NCBI GenBank assembly: GCA_023614405.1
Contig: CM042685.1
Span: 234,029,661-234,093,660, forward strand
Length of the DNA: 64,000 nt
Origin: Avena insularis
Lineage: Eukaryota > Streptophyta > Magnoliopsida > Poales > Poaceae
Reading direction: 5' to 3'
The notes beneath the pieces are model-generated. The model searched no databases. It saw only the letters and a program-made list of their open reading frames with translations, and had not been told where the DNA came from. Shown here one piece after another: positions 45,644 to 58,800 of this stretch. The stretch's first letter is position 1. Each line of letters begins with the position of its first letter. A program made the position numbers and the translations under genes.

Positions 45644-46891
45644 ATGTCGTCCGGTACTCGTGGTTCTGTTGGCCGTTGAGGAAACAACAATGCTCATCAG
45701 GAACTTCTGCCACCTCCCACAATGGCCAAGGTTCTCAACAACATTGAGACCAGCCGTCTGAGGACTGAACGCCTTCTAGAGCGTGTGGCCCAGAACACTG
45801 AACGTCGTCCTAACGACTGTGTCACACTTGGAGATTTCATCCGCTCTTTTCCTCCAATCTTCACCCACCACAAGGAGCCCCTTGAAGCTGATGATTGGCT
45901 TCGCACCATAGAGCGCAAGTTCAGTGCTCTTTGTGTCTGTCCAGCTGATTGTGTTCACTTCGCCACCTATCAACTGGAAGGTGAGGCTGGTGTTTGGTGG
46001 GAAGGTTTTCTGAATCTGCAAGCTCAGGGACATGTTGTTACTTGGGAATAGTTTGTTGTAGCATTATGTGCCTCTTATATCCCTAATCCCGTCATGGATC
46101 TCAAAAGAAGGGAGTTTTTGGATCTGACCCAGGGGCGCAGGGATATTGAAACATATGGGCGTGAGTTTACTCGCCTGGCTCGTTATGCAACCAGGGATGT
46201 GACCAATGATGAAGATAAGCAAGAGCTATTCCGTAAGGGACTTAACCCTGCACTTCGCTATGAGTTGCTGCCCTTCAAGTTCCAGTCTTTCCAGGACTTG
46301 CACAATCAGGCTCTTACCTTGGAGCATGGAAGGAAGGATATGGAAGTTTCTCAGAAGCGTGAAGAAGGAAATTCTCGTGCTTCTTCCTCTGGTAACAAGA
46401 AGCGCTGTGTATTTGTTCCATACAGTGATGTGCCTCATGCTCCTTATGCACCCAAGTCTTCTGGCGATGCTTCTCGTCAGCCACAGTCAAATACTGGTGG
46501 AGCAAACTATCATCCTCCTGCTAGTTCTCACACTGGAGTTACCTGTTACTCCTGTGGTCAGCCTGGTCACTACTCAAGGGAGTGTTCTCAAAGGGTTGTC
46601 GGATGCAATGATCAGCAGACAAAGAAGAATGATAAAGCTCAAGGTGCTGGACGTGGTCGTCTGACCCATGTCACTGTTGAGGAAGCTCAGGAAGATCCAC
46701 GCGCCATTCTGGGTACGCTCCGTGTCAACTCAATTCTAGCTACAGTCTTGTTTGATTCTGGAGCATCGCATACATTCATATCACAAGAGTTTGCACGGGA
46801 GCATAATATAACTTTAGAAGCAATGTCTTCCCCTCTAGAGATTAGTACTCCTGGGTCATTGGCAGACCATCTGGGTTACTCATGGGGTTGA
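45644..46891 (+). pseudogene. Gypsy A gag and start of protease
   Basis: The frame starts MSSGTRGSVGR at 45644. Gag landmarks are LEADDWLRTIERKFSAL, FATYQLEGEAGVWWEGF and MDLKRREFLDLTQG. A CCHC zinc knuckle (CYSCGQPGHYSREC) lies at about 46543-46584 and the protease motif LFDSGASHTFIS near 46750-46785. TGA at 45677 (consistent with CGA to TGA) and TAG at 46049 interrupt the same frame. A frameshift near 46870-46885 separates it from the rest of protease. The polyprotein would form the particle and bind element RNA; here only fragments could be made. Confidence 0.85.
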
Positions 46892-48728
46892 GATAGATAT
46901 AGCATATCAGAAGTTTCCCACTTCCCTCATTGCACTCAAGTCACCTGACATAGATGTCATCCTGGGCATGGACTGGTTAACCAATTATCATGCCATCATT
47001 GACTGTGCACTTAGAGCAGTTACTGTGACCTCTCCTACTGGCATAACTGTCAAGTATTGGACTGATGGTTCAAAGTCTCCGTCAGCAGTCCTTAAACCTT
47101 TCTCGGAGTTGTATGCCATGGATGGCCTACCTTCTCTCGAGGTCCAAGATGTCCATGTAGTCTGTGATTTCCCGGATGTCTTTCCTAAAGAGTTGCCTGG
47201 CATGCCACCTGATCGAAGTGTGGAGTTTGTCATAGAGCTAGTTCCTGGAACTGCTCCTATCTCCAAAAGACCTTACCGCATGCCTCCTCATGAGTTGGTT
47301 GAGTTAAAGAAGCAACTTGAAGAGTTAGAGGGTCTAGGATACATCCAACCTAGCACATCCTCTTGGGGTTGCCCTACCATCTTTGTCAAGAAGTGGGATA
47401 CAAATATTCCAAGATTGGTGGTTGATTACCGTCCACTCAACGCGGTGACAATCAAGAATAAGTACCCACTTCCCCGGATAAATGATCTCTTTGATCAATT
47501 AAGTGGTGCCACTATCTTCTCCAAAATGGATTTAAGATCAGGGTATCATCAAATCAAGATCACAAAGGAGGATATCCCAAAGACAGCATTCACAACTCGT
47601 TATGGTCTTTACGAGTATACAGTGATGTCCTTCGGATTAACCAATGCCCCTGCCACATTTATGAGGCTCATGAACTCCGTCTTCATGGAATATCTCGACA
47701 AGTTTGTCGTGGTATACATTGATGACATTCTAATCTACTCCAAAACCGAAGAAGAGCATGCCGAACATCTACGTTTGGTGTTGACTAAACTTCGTGAACA
47801 TCGTCTCTATGCCAAGTTTTCCAAATGTGAGTTCTGGTTAGAAGATCTCATCTTCCTTGGCCATGTTGTGTCTTCAAGTGGTGTTGCTTTCATACCGGAT
47901 AAGGTTCAGACCATCCTAGAATGGAAGTCACCTACTTCAGTCAAGGAAGTCCGAAGTTTTCTTGGAATGGCTGGATATTACCGCTGATTCATCGAGAACT
48001 TCTCCAAGATAGCCAAGCCTATGACTGATCTTCTTAAGAAAGATAATAAGTTTGAATGGTCATAAAAGGCAGAAGAAAGCTTCCAAGCTTTGAAGACTAA
48101 GCTAACCACCGCTCATGTGCTTGTCCTTCCGGATACAAGCAAGGATTTTGTCATCTATTGTGATGCTTCTCTTCAAGGGCTCGGTTGTGTGTTGATGCAA
48201 GATGGTCATGTAGTGGCCTATGCTTCTCGGCAGTTGAAGCCACATGAGAAAAATTATCCAACCCATTATCTCGAACTCACTGCTGTTGTTCATGCTCTTA
48301 AGCAATGGCGATATTACCTCATCGGTAACCGTTGCAAACTTTACTCGGATCATCAAAGCCTGAAGTAGCTCTTTACCCAGCCAGATCTGAATCTTAGGCA
48401 AAGACGATGGTTGGAACTCACCAAAGATTATGATTTGGGTCTCAACTATCAACCCAGCAAAGCCAATGTCGTTGCTGATGCGCTAAGTCGGAAGTCTTAT
48501 TTCAATAATCTAAAGATTTCAAAAGCACAACCTGCTCTCTATGAGGAAATCAAGCGTCTTAACCTTAAAGTAGTTCCTCGTGGAATCCTTGCTAACCTTG
48601 AAATAAAATCTTTTCTCGAGGACCAAATCAAGGAAGCTCAAAAACAAGATGGAGAGGTTACCAAGATCAAAGAACGTGTTGCAAGTGGGGAAGCTAAATG
48701 TGTACTCTCCATTTTGGTAACCGGATAG
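46892..48728 (+). pseudogene. Gypsy A protease end, reverse transcriptase and RNase H
   Basis: Continues the polyprotein in the next frame: [15 protein letters not shown] (protease C-terminus), [18 protein letters not shown] (RT entry), [26 protein letters not shown], and the catalytic [14 protein letters not shown]. Then [18 protein letters not shown] thumb sequence (here [14 protein letters not shown]), RNase H with [18 protein letters not shown], and the YSDHQSL block. TGA at 47985-47987 (CGA to TGA likely), TAA near 48064 and TAG at 48366-48368 break the frame, and a frameshift near 48700 ends it. All catalytic acidic residues that I can locate are kept. Confidence 0.87.
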
Positions 48729-49492
48729 TGGTTTCAAACAGTCGGAAAATCAAAGATCTAATCCTACTAGAAGCTCATGAATCCCCTCTGTCTATCCATC
48801 CTGGTGGTACCAAGATGTACCGAGATCTCCGTCAGAGATTCTGGTGAAGTGGAATGAAACCAGAAATCGCTCGCTTCGTTGCAGAGTGCGATGTTTTTCG
48901 TCGTGTGAAGGCTGAACAACAAAGGCTTGCTGGACTTCTACAGCCATTGAGAATCCCTGAGTGGAAATGGGATGAAATTGATATGGATTTTATCACTGGA
49001 CTCCCAAGGACACAAGCAAGAAACGATGCTATATGGGTAATAGTTGATCGGTTATCCAAAGTTTCTCATTTCCTTCCGGTTCGAGAAACTATCCGTGCTA
49101 GTCAAATGGCTGACTTATACATCTCTCGGATCGTCGTTCTCCATGGTGTTCCCAAGAAGATCATTTCTGATCGTGGAAGTTTGTTTACTTCCAAATTCTG
49201 GCAAAGTTTGCAAGAAGCAATGGGAACTCATGTCTCCTTCAGAACAGCTTATCATCCTAAAATCGGTGGTCAAACTGAAAGAGTGAATCAAATTCTTGAA
49301 GACATGCTCAGAGCGTGTGTCATATCCTTTGGAAAGAACTGGGAGAAATGTCTTCCTTTTGCAGATTTCTCCTATAACAACAGCTTTCAATCTAGTTTGG
49401 GCATGGAACCTTTCCATTTCCTGTATGGGAGAACATGTCGAACACCGCTGAACTGGACAGAAACCGGTGAAAGACAATTCTTTGGTCCAGAC
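48729..49492 (+). pseudogene. Gypsy A integrase, interrupted by a Copia insertion
   Basis: The zinc-binding N-terminus (SIHPGGTKMYRDL, then AECDVFRRVKAEQQ, where CxxC has become CxxF) is followed by the catalytic core: MDFITGLPRT, ISDRGSLFTSKFW and GGQTERVNQILEDML supply the D, D and E residues. A TGA follows RQRFW near 48844. Translation then continues to LNWTETGERQFFGPD, after which the codons belong to the Copia LTR (WRYALEAI). The remaining integrase C-terminus should lie beyond the nested elements, outside the window. Confidence 0.87.
49488..49492. repeat. Presumed target-site duplication CAGAC, left copy (right-nest Copia)
   Basis: The five bases before the LTR start TGTTGGAGATATGCCC. 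The partner is outside the window. Confidence 0.5.
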
Positions 49493-51355
49493 TGTTGGAG
49501 ATATGCCCTAGAGGCAATAATAAAAGTGGTTATTATTATACCTTTGTGTTTATGATAAATGTTTACATTCATGCTATAATAGTATTAACCGGAAACAATA
49601 ATACTTTTGTGATTTGTAAACTAAATTAGAGTCCCTAGTAAAGCCTCTTTGTAATACTAGCTTGTTGGTTAATAGATGACCGTGGTTTCCCGATCATGAA
49701 CATTGAGATGTTATTAACAACAAGATCATATCATTAGGAGAATGGTATGATGGACATACTCCTATAGATAAGCGTAGCATAAAGATCAAGTCATTTCAAT
49801 AGTCATTTGCTATAAGCTTTCTGATACATAGTAACCTAATTCCTTCGACCATGAGATCATGCTAATCACCATCACCGGAAGGATGCTTTGATGACATCAA
49901 ACACCACACCGTAACTGGGTGGTTATAAAGGTGGCATTGATTGTTCGGAAAGTATGTGTTGAGGCACATGGATCAAGAGTGGGATTTGTCCATCCATATG
50001 ACGGATAGATATACTCTGGGCCCTCTCGGTGGAATGTCATCCAATTGGCTTGCAAGCATGTGACTGGCTCACAAGGGATCACACATCACGGGAACGAGAA
50101 AAGAGTACTTATCGGTAACGAGGTTGAACTAGATATGCAGAGATACCGACGATTAAAACCTCGGATAAGTAAACTATCGTGAGACAAAGGGAAATTAGTA
50201 TCGTATGTAAGTGGTTCATTCGATCGCAAAGTAATCGTAGAAATATGTGGGAGCCATATGAATTTTCAGATTCCTCTATTCGTTATTGATCGGACAAGTG
50301 TCTCGGTCATGTCCGCATAATTTACAAACCGTAGGGAGACACACTTAAGGATTCGATGTTGTTTAGTAGATATGGAATGTTAGTAGGGATACCGAATGTT
50401 GTTCGGAGTCTCGGATGGGATCCGGGATATCACGAGGAGATCCGGAATGGTCCGGAGAATAAGATTCATATAAGGAAAGTCCGATTCCGGAGTTCGGGAA
50501 AGATTTCGATGTTTTTATAGGAGAGGTTCTAGAAGGGTCTAGAAGGTTCACCGGACCGGAAGGGGAATGGTCCATGAATGTGTCATGTATAAGTGGAATG
50601 ATTGGATCATATCCTAGGTCACTTGGTGTGGGCATTTGCAAGAGAGAATTAAAGCTCTAAGTTGAAAGTCAAACGGGAAGTTTGAAAAGTCAAACTGGAA
50701 CAATGGTTTCCTAGTGGAAGAAGAAACAAGTCCTTCTCTCAATCCAACTTGGGTTTGGGTTTGGATTCAAACCCACCCCTCCCAATGATGCCCCCCTCTC
50801 ATAAATAGAGGGGGAGGGCTGCCCCAAACACACAAGCCCTAGCCCTCCCACACCCGCGCCGCCGTCGCCAAGCCGTCGGCCCGTCGTCGTCGCCCTAGCC
50901 GCCGCCGACACCTCCTCCTCCTCCCGGTCTTATAAACCCTAGATCACCGGGAAACCCTAGATCCACCATAACTTGCACCGGTTTAGGCGAAACCTTGCGG
51001 GATCTTCCCTCTACCTCCGACACCACGCCGTCGTGCTGCCGGAATTGCTAGGGGAGAACTACAACCTCTGTTGCCTGCTGTAACAAGGGAGAGGAAGGTC
51101 GTTATCGAGTACCGAACGTGTGATCGACTGCGTAAGTGCTGCCGGAACGCAACGCCGGAAGGATCGTCTACGCAATCTTGAGATCGACAAGTGTCCGACT
51201 ACATCACCCACGAGAATCTGCACTCATTAGCCGCTTTGGAATCTTCGAGGGTGAGTTCTTCTATCGACTCGTTGCTACAATCTAGTAGATAGATCTTGGC
51301 TTGTTTGTGTGCATGCGGTAGAATTTTTTTGTTTTCCCTGCTACGAACCCCTACA
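49493..51355 (+). repeat. 5' LTR of the right-nest Copia
   Basis: 1,863 bp, TGTTGGAGATATGCCC ... CGAACCCCTACA. A TATA-like box ATAAATAG lies at 50801-50808, in the place of TATATAAG in the other Angela-like LTRs. Confidence 0.9.
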
Positions 51356-51356
51356 G

Positions 51357-51368
51357 TGGTATCAGAGC
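51357..51368 (+). other. Primer binding site of the right-nest Copia
   Basis: TGGTATCAGAGC, one base after the LTR end. Confidence 0.9.
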
Positions 51369-52545
51369 CGTGTCTATATGTAGATCTGTTGCACGAGTAG
51401 AACACAATGGTCATTGTGGGCGGTGGTGCTTTTATTATCAATTGCTTTTTGTGTACTTTGCATCTTGCGGTATGATGGGATGAAGTGGCCCGGGATAACC
51501 TTGCATGACATTGTTCATGAGACTTGCTCCACGCTCAACACGCATCTTGTATTGCATAAGTGTCTTTTCGGGTGTCTATCTCTCCCATCAAAGTATAGAT
51601 TCAATTTAGAACAGGCACTTGATAGTTCAAACATCAACGTTGTGGTTCTTGTTCGTAAGTTATAACGACACTTATTGAAAGCCCCAAACGACATAAAATA
51701 TGCAAAGAAAATTAGAGGCGTCTAACTTTGTTTTGTAGGGGTGTGTTGTGATGTGATATGGCCATGATTGTAATTATATATGATGTATGCAATGTTCCTT
51801 ATTGTAAGTTGGCACCGGAAGGAGCCATATGGTTGTCTTTTAGTTCCATTAAGACTTGTGTGTCTATTCAAAGTAGTTGTAATAGTTGATGCTGGTGGAC
51901 GACAACCATGAAGTGGCGCCATTGACCTTGACGCCATACCGGTGATGATGGAGATCATGTTCGTGCTTGAAGATGGAGATCGGAAGCACAAGAAGAAAGG
52001 CCATATCATATCACATATTATGAATTGCATGTGATGTTAATCCTTTTATGCATCTTGTATTTATTAGTTTGCGATGGTAGAATTATAAGATGATCCCTCA
52101 AGCACAAAAATTTCAAGTTATAAAGTGTTCATCCTTAGCAAGCACCATTGCTAAAGCTCGTTGTTTCGAAGCACCACGTGATGATTGGGTGTGTTAGATT
52201 CTGCGAGTGTATACAACGTGAGCAAGCCAGATTTGCTCATGCGGAAGCTAAGGTTTGATCTTGACGAGCCTAGCATGTACAGACATGGTCTCGGAACACG
52301 TATCACCGAAAGGTAAAGCATGAGTCATATAGTAGATATGATGAACATGTTGATTGTTCGCCGTTGAAGCTACATCAACTCTCATGATGATCGGTTTTGA
52401 TGTGGTGGATTTGGTTCGTGTAGTCACTAAAGCAATGTGAGGGATATTGTTTTGAGTGGGACTTCACCTAGATTAATTTAACTATTAATTAGAACTCAAT
52501 TTGTCATAAACTTAGTCTAAACTATTGCAAATATGTTGTAGATCA
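51369..52545 (+). other. Untranslated leader of the right-nest Copia
   Basis: About 1.2 kb without a convincing ORF. It is closely similar to 14529-15640, which marks the two elements as close relatives. Confidence 0.75.
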
Positions 52546-53485
52546 ATGGCGGCCCCTACCATCAATTTTAATGTGTTCCTAGAGAAAGAAAAGTTGAAAA
52601 AATGGACGCAACTTCGCGGATTGGTTCCGCAATTTGAGGATTGTCCTTAATGCTGGTAATTTGACCTATGTCTTTGGATGCACCATTTGGGTGACCCGCC
52701 TGCAGCTGATGCTACCGATGAGGTAAAGAATGTTTTCCTCGCTCGAAGAATCAGTACTCCACAGTTCAGTGTGCTATCTTGTATGGTTTGGAATCGGAGC
52801 TTCAGAAAAGGTTTGAGAACCATGACCCACATGATATTGTCTGTGAACTCAAAATTATATTTGAGGCTCATGCGACAGTTGAGAGTTATGAGGCTTCTGA
52901 AAAGTTCTTTAACTGCAAGATGGAAGAGGGGAGCTCCGTCCGTGAGCACGTGCTTAAGATGTCTGGGCACGCAAGCAAGCTTCAAAGCTTAGGTATAGTG
53001 ATTCCTAATGCTTTGGGGATTCACCGTGTCCTCCAATGACTACCACCAAGTTACAAGAACTTTGTCATGAACTACATATGCAAAACATGGACAAGTCGTT
53101 GCCCGAACTCTTCTCCATGTTAAAGTCTGCAGAAGTGGAGATCAAGAAAGAGCACCAAGTGTTGTTGGTCAATAAGACCACCAAATTAAAGAAGCAAGGC
53201 AAGTCTAAGAAAAAGGGAAACTTCAAGAAGGGCGGTAAGAAAGTTACCGCACCGGCGAAGAAGACCAAGGCTGGGCCTAAGCCTGATATTGAGTGCTTTT
53301 ACTGCAAGGGAGAAGGTCACTGGAAGCGGAATTACCCTAAGTACTTGGCGGATTTGAAGAACGGCAACATCAAGAAGAAAGGTATATCCGAATTACATGT
53401 TATTGATGTGTATCTCACTAGTACTCGTAGTAGTGCCTGGCTATTTGATACTGGATCGGTTGCTCATATTTGTAACTCGAAATAG
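52546..53485 (+). pseudogene. Copia gag and protease start (right nest), several frameshifts
   Basis: Starts MAAPTINFNVFLEKEKL, matching the gag start of the minus-strand Copia, but shifts frame within 20 codons. Pieces follow in different frames: YGLESELQKRFEN and EGSSVREHVLKMSGHASKL (52779-53039), then EVEIKKEHQVLLVNK (53036-53485). The zinc knuckle reads CFYCKGEGHWKRNY, the fourth ligand Cys replaced by Tyr. The protease motif WLFDTGSVAHIC is intact and is followed by TAG at 53483. A working gag cannot be made from this copy. Confidence 0.85.
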
Positions 53486-55005
53486 GTGCTGCAGAATAGA
53501 TGGAAGCTATCGAAGAACGAGGTGACGATGCGCGTTGGAAATGGATCAAAGGTTGATGTGATCACAGTCGGCACGCTACCTCTTCATCTACCATCGGGAT
53601 TTGTTTTATACTTAAATAATTGTTATTTGGTGCTTGCGTTGAGCATGAACATTATATCCGAATCATGTTTATTGCAAGACGGTTACTCGTTTAAGTCCGA
53701 GAATAATGGTTGTTCGATTTATATGAGTAATATGTTTTATGCACATGCACCTTTGATAGATAGTCTATTATTATTGAATTTCGATTGTAGTAATACACAT
53801 ATTAATAACATTTAAGCTAAACGTTTGAAATTGAACGATAACTCGACCTGTATGTGGCACTGTCGTCTTGGTCACATTGGAGTGAAGCGTATGAAGAAAC
53901 TCCATTCCGATGGGCTTCTTGAATCACTTGATTTCGAATCACTTGAAAGATGTGAAGCATGTCTGATGGGTAAAATGACTAAGACTCCATTTTCTGGTAT
54001 GATGGAGCGAGCTACGGACTTATTGGAAATCATACATACCGATGTGTGTGGCCCAATGAGTGTAGCATCGCGCGGTGGTTATCGTTATGTTCTTACCTTC
54101 ACGGATGAATTGAGTAGATATGGGTATATCTATTTCATGAAACATAAGTCCGAAACTTTCGAGAAGTTTAAGGAATTTCAAAGTGAGATAGAGAATCAAC
54201 GTAACAAGAAGATTTAATTTCTATGATATGATCGTGGAGGTGAATATCTAAGTTACGAGCTTGGCGAGCATTTGAAGAAATACGGAATACTTTCACAATT
54301 GACACCGCTGGGAACACCACAGTGTAATGGTGTGTCCGAACGTCGTAATCGAACTCTCTTAGATATGGTTCTTTCTATGATGTCACTTACAGATTTACCG
54401 CTATCGTTTTGGGGTTATGCATTAGAACAACCGCATTCACTTTAAATAGGGCACCATCTAAATCCGTTGAAACGACACCGTATGAATTGTGGTTTGGGAA
54501 GAAACCTAAATTGTCGTTCCTTAAAGTTTGGGGTTGCGAAGCTTATGTAAAGAAGTTACATCCCGACAAGCTTGAACCCAAAGCGGAAAAATGCGTCTTC
54601 ATAGGATACCCGAAGGAAACTATTGGGTATACCTTCTATCATAGATCCGAGGGCAAAATCTTCGTTGCCAAGAATGGATACTTTCTAGAGAAGGAGTTTC
54701 TCTTGAAAGAAGTGACTGGAAGGAAGGTAGAACTCGACGAGGTTGTTGAACCTTCTCTCGAACTTGCGAGTAGCGCAGCACCGGAAGTAGTTCCTATGGC
54801 GCCTACACTAATAAGAGAGGAAGCTAATGATGTTGATCATGAAACTTTAGTTGAACTTACTACGGAACCTCGCAGGTCAACGAGAACTCGTACCATTCCT
54901 GATTGGTATGATCCCATTATGAGTGTCATGTTGGTAGACAACACCGATGACCCTGCGACATATGAGGAAGCGATGATGAGCCCAAATTCCAATAAATTAA
55001 AATAA
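53486..55005 (+). pseudogene. Copia protease end, integrase and linker (right nest)
   Basis: Contains the pre-integrase block (WHCRLGHIGVKRMKKL, then CEACLMGKM), the integrase core with HTDVCGPMSV and TFTDELSRYGYIYFMKHKSE, and, after stops near 54218, the block with CNGVSERRNRTLLDMV that carries the last acidic residue. Next come the integrase C-terminus and a linker (ELWFGKKPKLSFLKVWGC, then a Glu/Thr/Arg-rich stretch ending DDPATYEEAMMSPNS) in the frame 54409-55005. One nonsense codon in place of Trp or another residue ends it just before RT. Confidence 0.85.
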
Positions 55006-55848
55006 GCCATGAAATCCGAGATTGGATCCATGTACGAAAACCAAGTATGGACTTTGGTGGACTTACCGGATGGCCGGAAGGCTGTTGAGAACAAATGGAT
55101 TTTCAAGAAGAAAACAAATGCTGATGGTAATGTTACTGTCTATAAAGCTCGACTTGTCACAAAAGGGTTTCGACAAATTCAAGGAGTTGACTACGATGAG
55201 ACTTTCTCACCGGTAGCGAAGCTAAAATCTGTGTGGATTATGTTAGCAATCGCTGCATATTATGATTATGAGATATGGCAGATGGATGTCAAAACGGCAT
55301 TCCTCAATGGAGACATTGATGAAGAGTTGTATATGGTACAACCCAAAGGTTTTATCGATCCTAAAGATGCTAACAAGGTATGCAAACTTCAACGGTCCAT
55401 TTATGGATTGAAGCAAGCATCCCGGAGTTGGAATCAATGTTTTGATAAGTAGGTCAAAAGCTTTGGTTTTATACAAACTTATGGAGAAGCTTGTATTTAC
55501 AAGAAAGTGAGTGGGATCTTTGTAGCATTCTTAATACTATATGTAGATGACATATTGTTGATTGGTAATGATGTAGACCTTCTTAATAGTGTCAAGGATT
55601 ATTTGAATAATAGTTTTTCAATGAAAGATCTTGGCGAAGCAGCTTACATATTAGGTATAAAAATTTATAGAGATAGATCGAGACGCCTAATATCATTGTC
55701 ATAGAGTACATATTTGCACAAAGTTCTAAAGACGTTTGGAATGGAAGATAGCAAGAAAGGGTTCTTGCCCATGTTGCCCAATACGACCTTGAGTAAAACT
55801 CAAATTCCTACAACGGCACAAGATAGAGAAAGGATGAGTAAGACTCCC
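55006..55848 (+). pseudogene. Copia reverse transcriptase (right nest), truncated by Gypsy B
   Basis: RT blocks are in order: VENKWIFKKKTNADGN, YKARLVTKGF, YDETFSPVAKLKSVW, QMDVKTAFLNGDIDEELY, RSIYGLKQASRSWNQCF, and the catalytic LILYVDDILLIGND. TAG codons fall at 55450-55452 and 55702-55704. The element breaks off after DRERMSKTP, where the minus-strand Copia continues with YAS. RT is therefore cut in its C-terminal part, before RNase H. Confidence 0.87.
55844..55848. repeat. Presumed target-site duplication CTCCC, left copy (Gypsy B)
   Basis: The five bases before TGTAAGATCCCT. The partner is outside the window. Confidence 0.45.
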
Positions 55849-58800
55849 TGTAAGATCCCTCCTTTGTAAAGGAAAGGATCCCTGTGATTGCAATGCTAGT
55901 CCCTGGATCAATGCTAGCATCCACAGTTTAAGATAAAGTACACAAAAACAAAGGTCATTATTACATATCATTCCAAAGACAAACATAGTCTTTTACAACT
56001 CCATGGCCACAGGCCTAATACAATAGTTCAAATATATAATAAGATAAATAAGTCTTCATCTTCATGTGCCACATGCAAGCATGTTGAGTGTAGACTCATG
56101 ACTCCTAATCATCATCAGAATATCCTGCAACATCACAAGTTACAGCCACAGTGGGTCAATACATTGGAATAGTATTGGCAAGTGATACCTTAGTAGAGTA
56201 TTGGTGGACTAAACATTATATGCATTTAGTGTAGCTTAGGCTTGCTTTGCTCAAAATAGGTTTTGCCTATTAGTTGAAAACACTAAGTTTTTCTTTGACA
56301 AAAACTTTCCCAAGGATCCACCAATAGACATTGGGGTCCTTCACCCTTGTTCAACCACAAGTTTTTACTTAGAAATTGGGATGAGGAGATTCTTGATAGC
56401 TTCCATGTCTTGATGCTCAAGTTGTACAATACCAGGGACATGGCTAAGTACTTAGATTCTTCCATCTGCAGAGGTTGTGCACTTTCCCCACAAGACTTGA
56501 TTTTCACCAAGACAGGACCTTTCAGAAGCCTTCCCTTAGACCAAATGGACGCGTTCCAACCTATCATCCCACTACCACCAACTGTCCAAATGGCTAAGTT
56601 ATTGCAACCTATATGATCCAGGCAGAGCCCATATTGCCAAGTGGTTGCACTAGAAGCTTCTTAACATTTGGCCTCTCAAATCCCTTTGTTCCTGGGTGGC
56701 TTTCCACAAGTGAGATACACAAGGTAGACCATAGAAATGGGCCTTGTGTAACCACTCAACATAACCCATTCTTTCCATTCCACCCAGGTGTTTCATTCAC
56801 TTAGTTGTTTTATTAAGCAAAAACATAGTCCAGAGACTTAGAAATATTTATTCATAGCATGAATATATAACCTCCCTTGGTTGCTACTATCTAGGCTAAG
56901 CATGGCATTGATAAGACTTAGAAATATTTCTAGCAATTCTACAACTACTAGGATTTCCCAAGCATAACATATAGATAAAAAAAATAACCATGCAAGACTT
57001 AGCAAAATATTTCTAATGCAAAGTTGAAAAACTTAGGAATAAATTTATGAAGCACAACTTGCCTTGGTATTTTGGAGAGTAGCTACAATCCTCACAATCA
57101 CAATCACTATTTGTACCAAAATCTACACATCAAATGATAGCACCAAATCACATACAAAATAAATACAAGCAAAAATATATGGATGCATGCAATATGATAT
57201 GTGATGATTTTCTATACTCAACAAGACAAGTGCACAGTAATGATTCATAAACAATTTCAAAACTTTCCAAACAACCTTTATTTGAACATTAAAACATTTC
57301 CCAAATAATTGTTATACACAAAATAGGCCTACACATGTTTCTGTAAAAACAACCATTTTAACAGAGTCAAAACATTAAACACATTGCATATATGGAAAGG
57401 ATTTTCTCTCCTGATTCCATTGATATAAAATTTGTCAAATTTGGACGTGGGAATCAAAAGTTATGAATTAAACAAGTTTTAATATCTAATAGATCAAATT
57501 CAAACTTTTAAAACCAAACTCGTGCCACGCGGCGCTTTCTAACTGGCTGGAACCGCTTCGCGCTGGATCGCGTTTGCGCACTGTCAGGTCAACTTAAAAT
57601 CTAACGGCTTAGTTCTAACCATACCCCTTCGCCTATCTTCTAATCTCAACCACTGGATCTAGATCTAGTGGATCTAAATGCTTTGACCAAAACCCGACGG
57701 TGCAAATGGCTAGGACAACGGCGACGGCTCTGTCGGCGATGGATCGGCGAATCTAGCGAGGGCTAGGGACGGTGGTGATGCTTACCAGACTCGTACGAGC
57801 ACGAGGAAGCTCAACGTGGTCGTGGAAGCGGGCGTCTTCTTTGTGGCCGTGGGAGCTCGTCGGAGTCAGGGCAGCGTCGGGCTTAGGTGGATGGCGACGT
57901 TGGCGACGCTCGGATCCGCCCTAACACAAACGAAAGGCATCAGCGCGTGCGTATCGTTCAGGCGAACAAGATGGGGTCAAGGGAAAAGCACGGGGCGGTC
58001 GTACCTCACCGGAATTCCTTGCCGAAGTTGGAGACGGCGTCGGGAAGTTGTGGTGCTTGACGAAGTCGATGCTCTGGTGCGAAATAGGGCAAACGGTGAA
58101 CGTCACAAGATGCACAAAGAGATAACGGACAAGCTTGCATGAACCAGAGAGCGAGGCGCGCACGAATCTTACCACAATCGGTCGCCGGAGTTTGTCGGTA
58201 CCGCGGCGGTGTGAGGGAAAATTCTAGCAGCCTGGTGGCGCTCTGTGCTTGGGGTTTGGGGAAAATGGAGAGGGGGCAGAGGGGGTTTAAGTAGCAAGAA
58301 CGCGGGCGTGATTTACTCAGGCATTGAACGGGAATTGAAGCCGCGAATTAAACAGGAAACGCCCGGCGTAATTTGGGGATGAACTGGTCGCTGGTGGTGG
58401 AGACGACGACTGCCATGTGGGCCGCGGTTGTCAGCAAGAGAAAGAAAGAGGGGATGGGCCCAGGCGGTCAGTGACTACGTGGAGATGCAGTGAGTGAGAG
58501 AGAGAGGGGAAACCCCGAGTGGGCTTAGTGGGCTGGTTTCACTGTTGGGCTAGATTAGTATCGCCGGCCTTTTCTTATTTCTTTATTCCTTTTCTTTTTC
58601 TATTTGAATTTCCAGGAAACATTTTCAAATGATTTCAAAACCATTTGAATTCAAACTTTTTATGGATTTTTGTAGAGTGTAACACTCATATTTCTGGGCA
58701 TAAAATCATGTGGTCTCTCTGTATTAGCTTGGTCCTATAGATCAAACAAAATAAACAGTGACTTAGCACTTGATTTGAACAAGTTTGAAAAATGGTTTTA

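Larger units (their letters stand above)
41781..49492 (+). mobile_element. Gypsy A: long-LTR Gypsy element, 5' part, cut by a Copia element
   Basis: It has a 3.28-kb LTR (TGTAACATACC ... CGAGTCGTGACA), a tRNA-Met PBS and gag-protease-RT-RNase H-integrase in Gypsy order. The integrase is interrupted after QFFGPD by Copia at 49493. Sequence character is close to the chromodomain Gypsy B (62% or more similar by eye over RT), so a Tekay-type chromovirus is likely, but the C-terminal chromodomain is outside the window. Confidence 0.85.
49493..55848 (+). mobile_element. Angela-like Copia inserted in Gypsy A, 5' part, cut by Gypsy B
   Basis: LTR start and end, PBS and leader closely match the Angela-like element at 12628, but here the polyprotein is still readable in pieces. 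It stops in the RT region at 55848, where the LTR of Gypsy B begins. RNase H, purine tract and 3' LTR should continue after Gypsy B, beyond the window. Confidence 0.9.

Noticed and set aside
57816..58142. 108-codon ORF in the Gypsy B LTR
   Set aside because: Wholly within an LTR, no domain, GC-rich chance frame.
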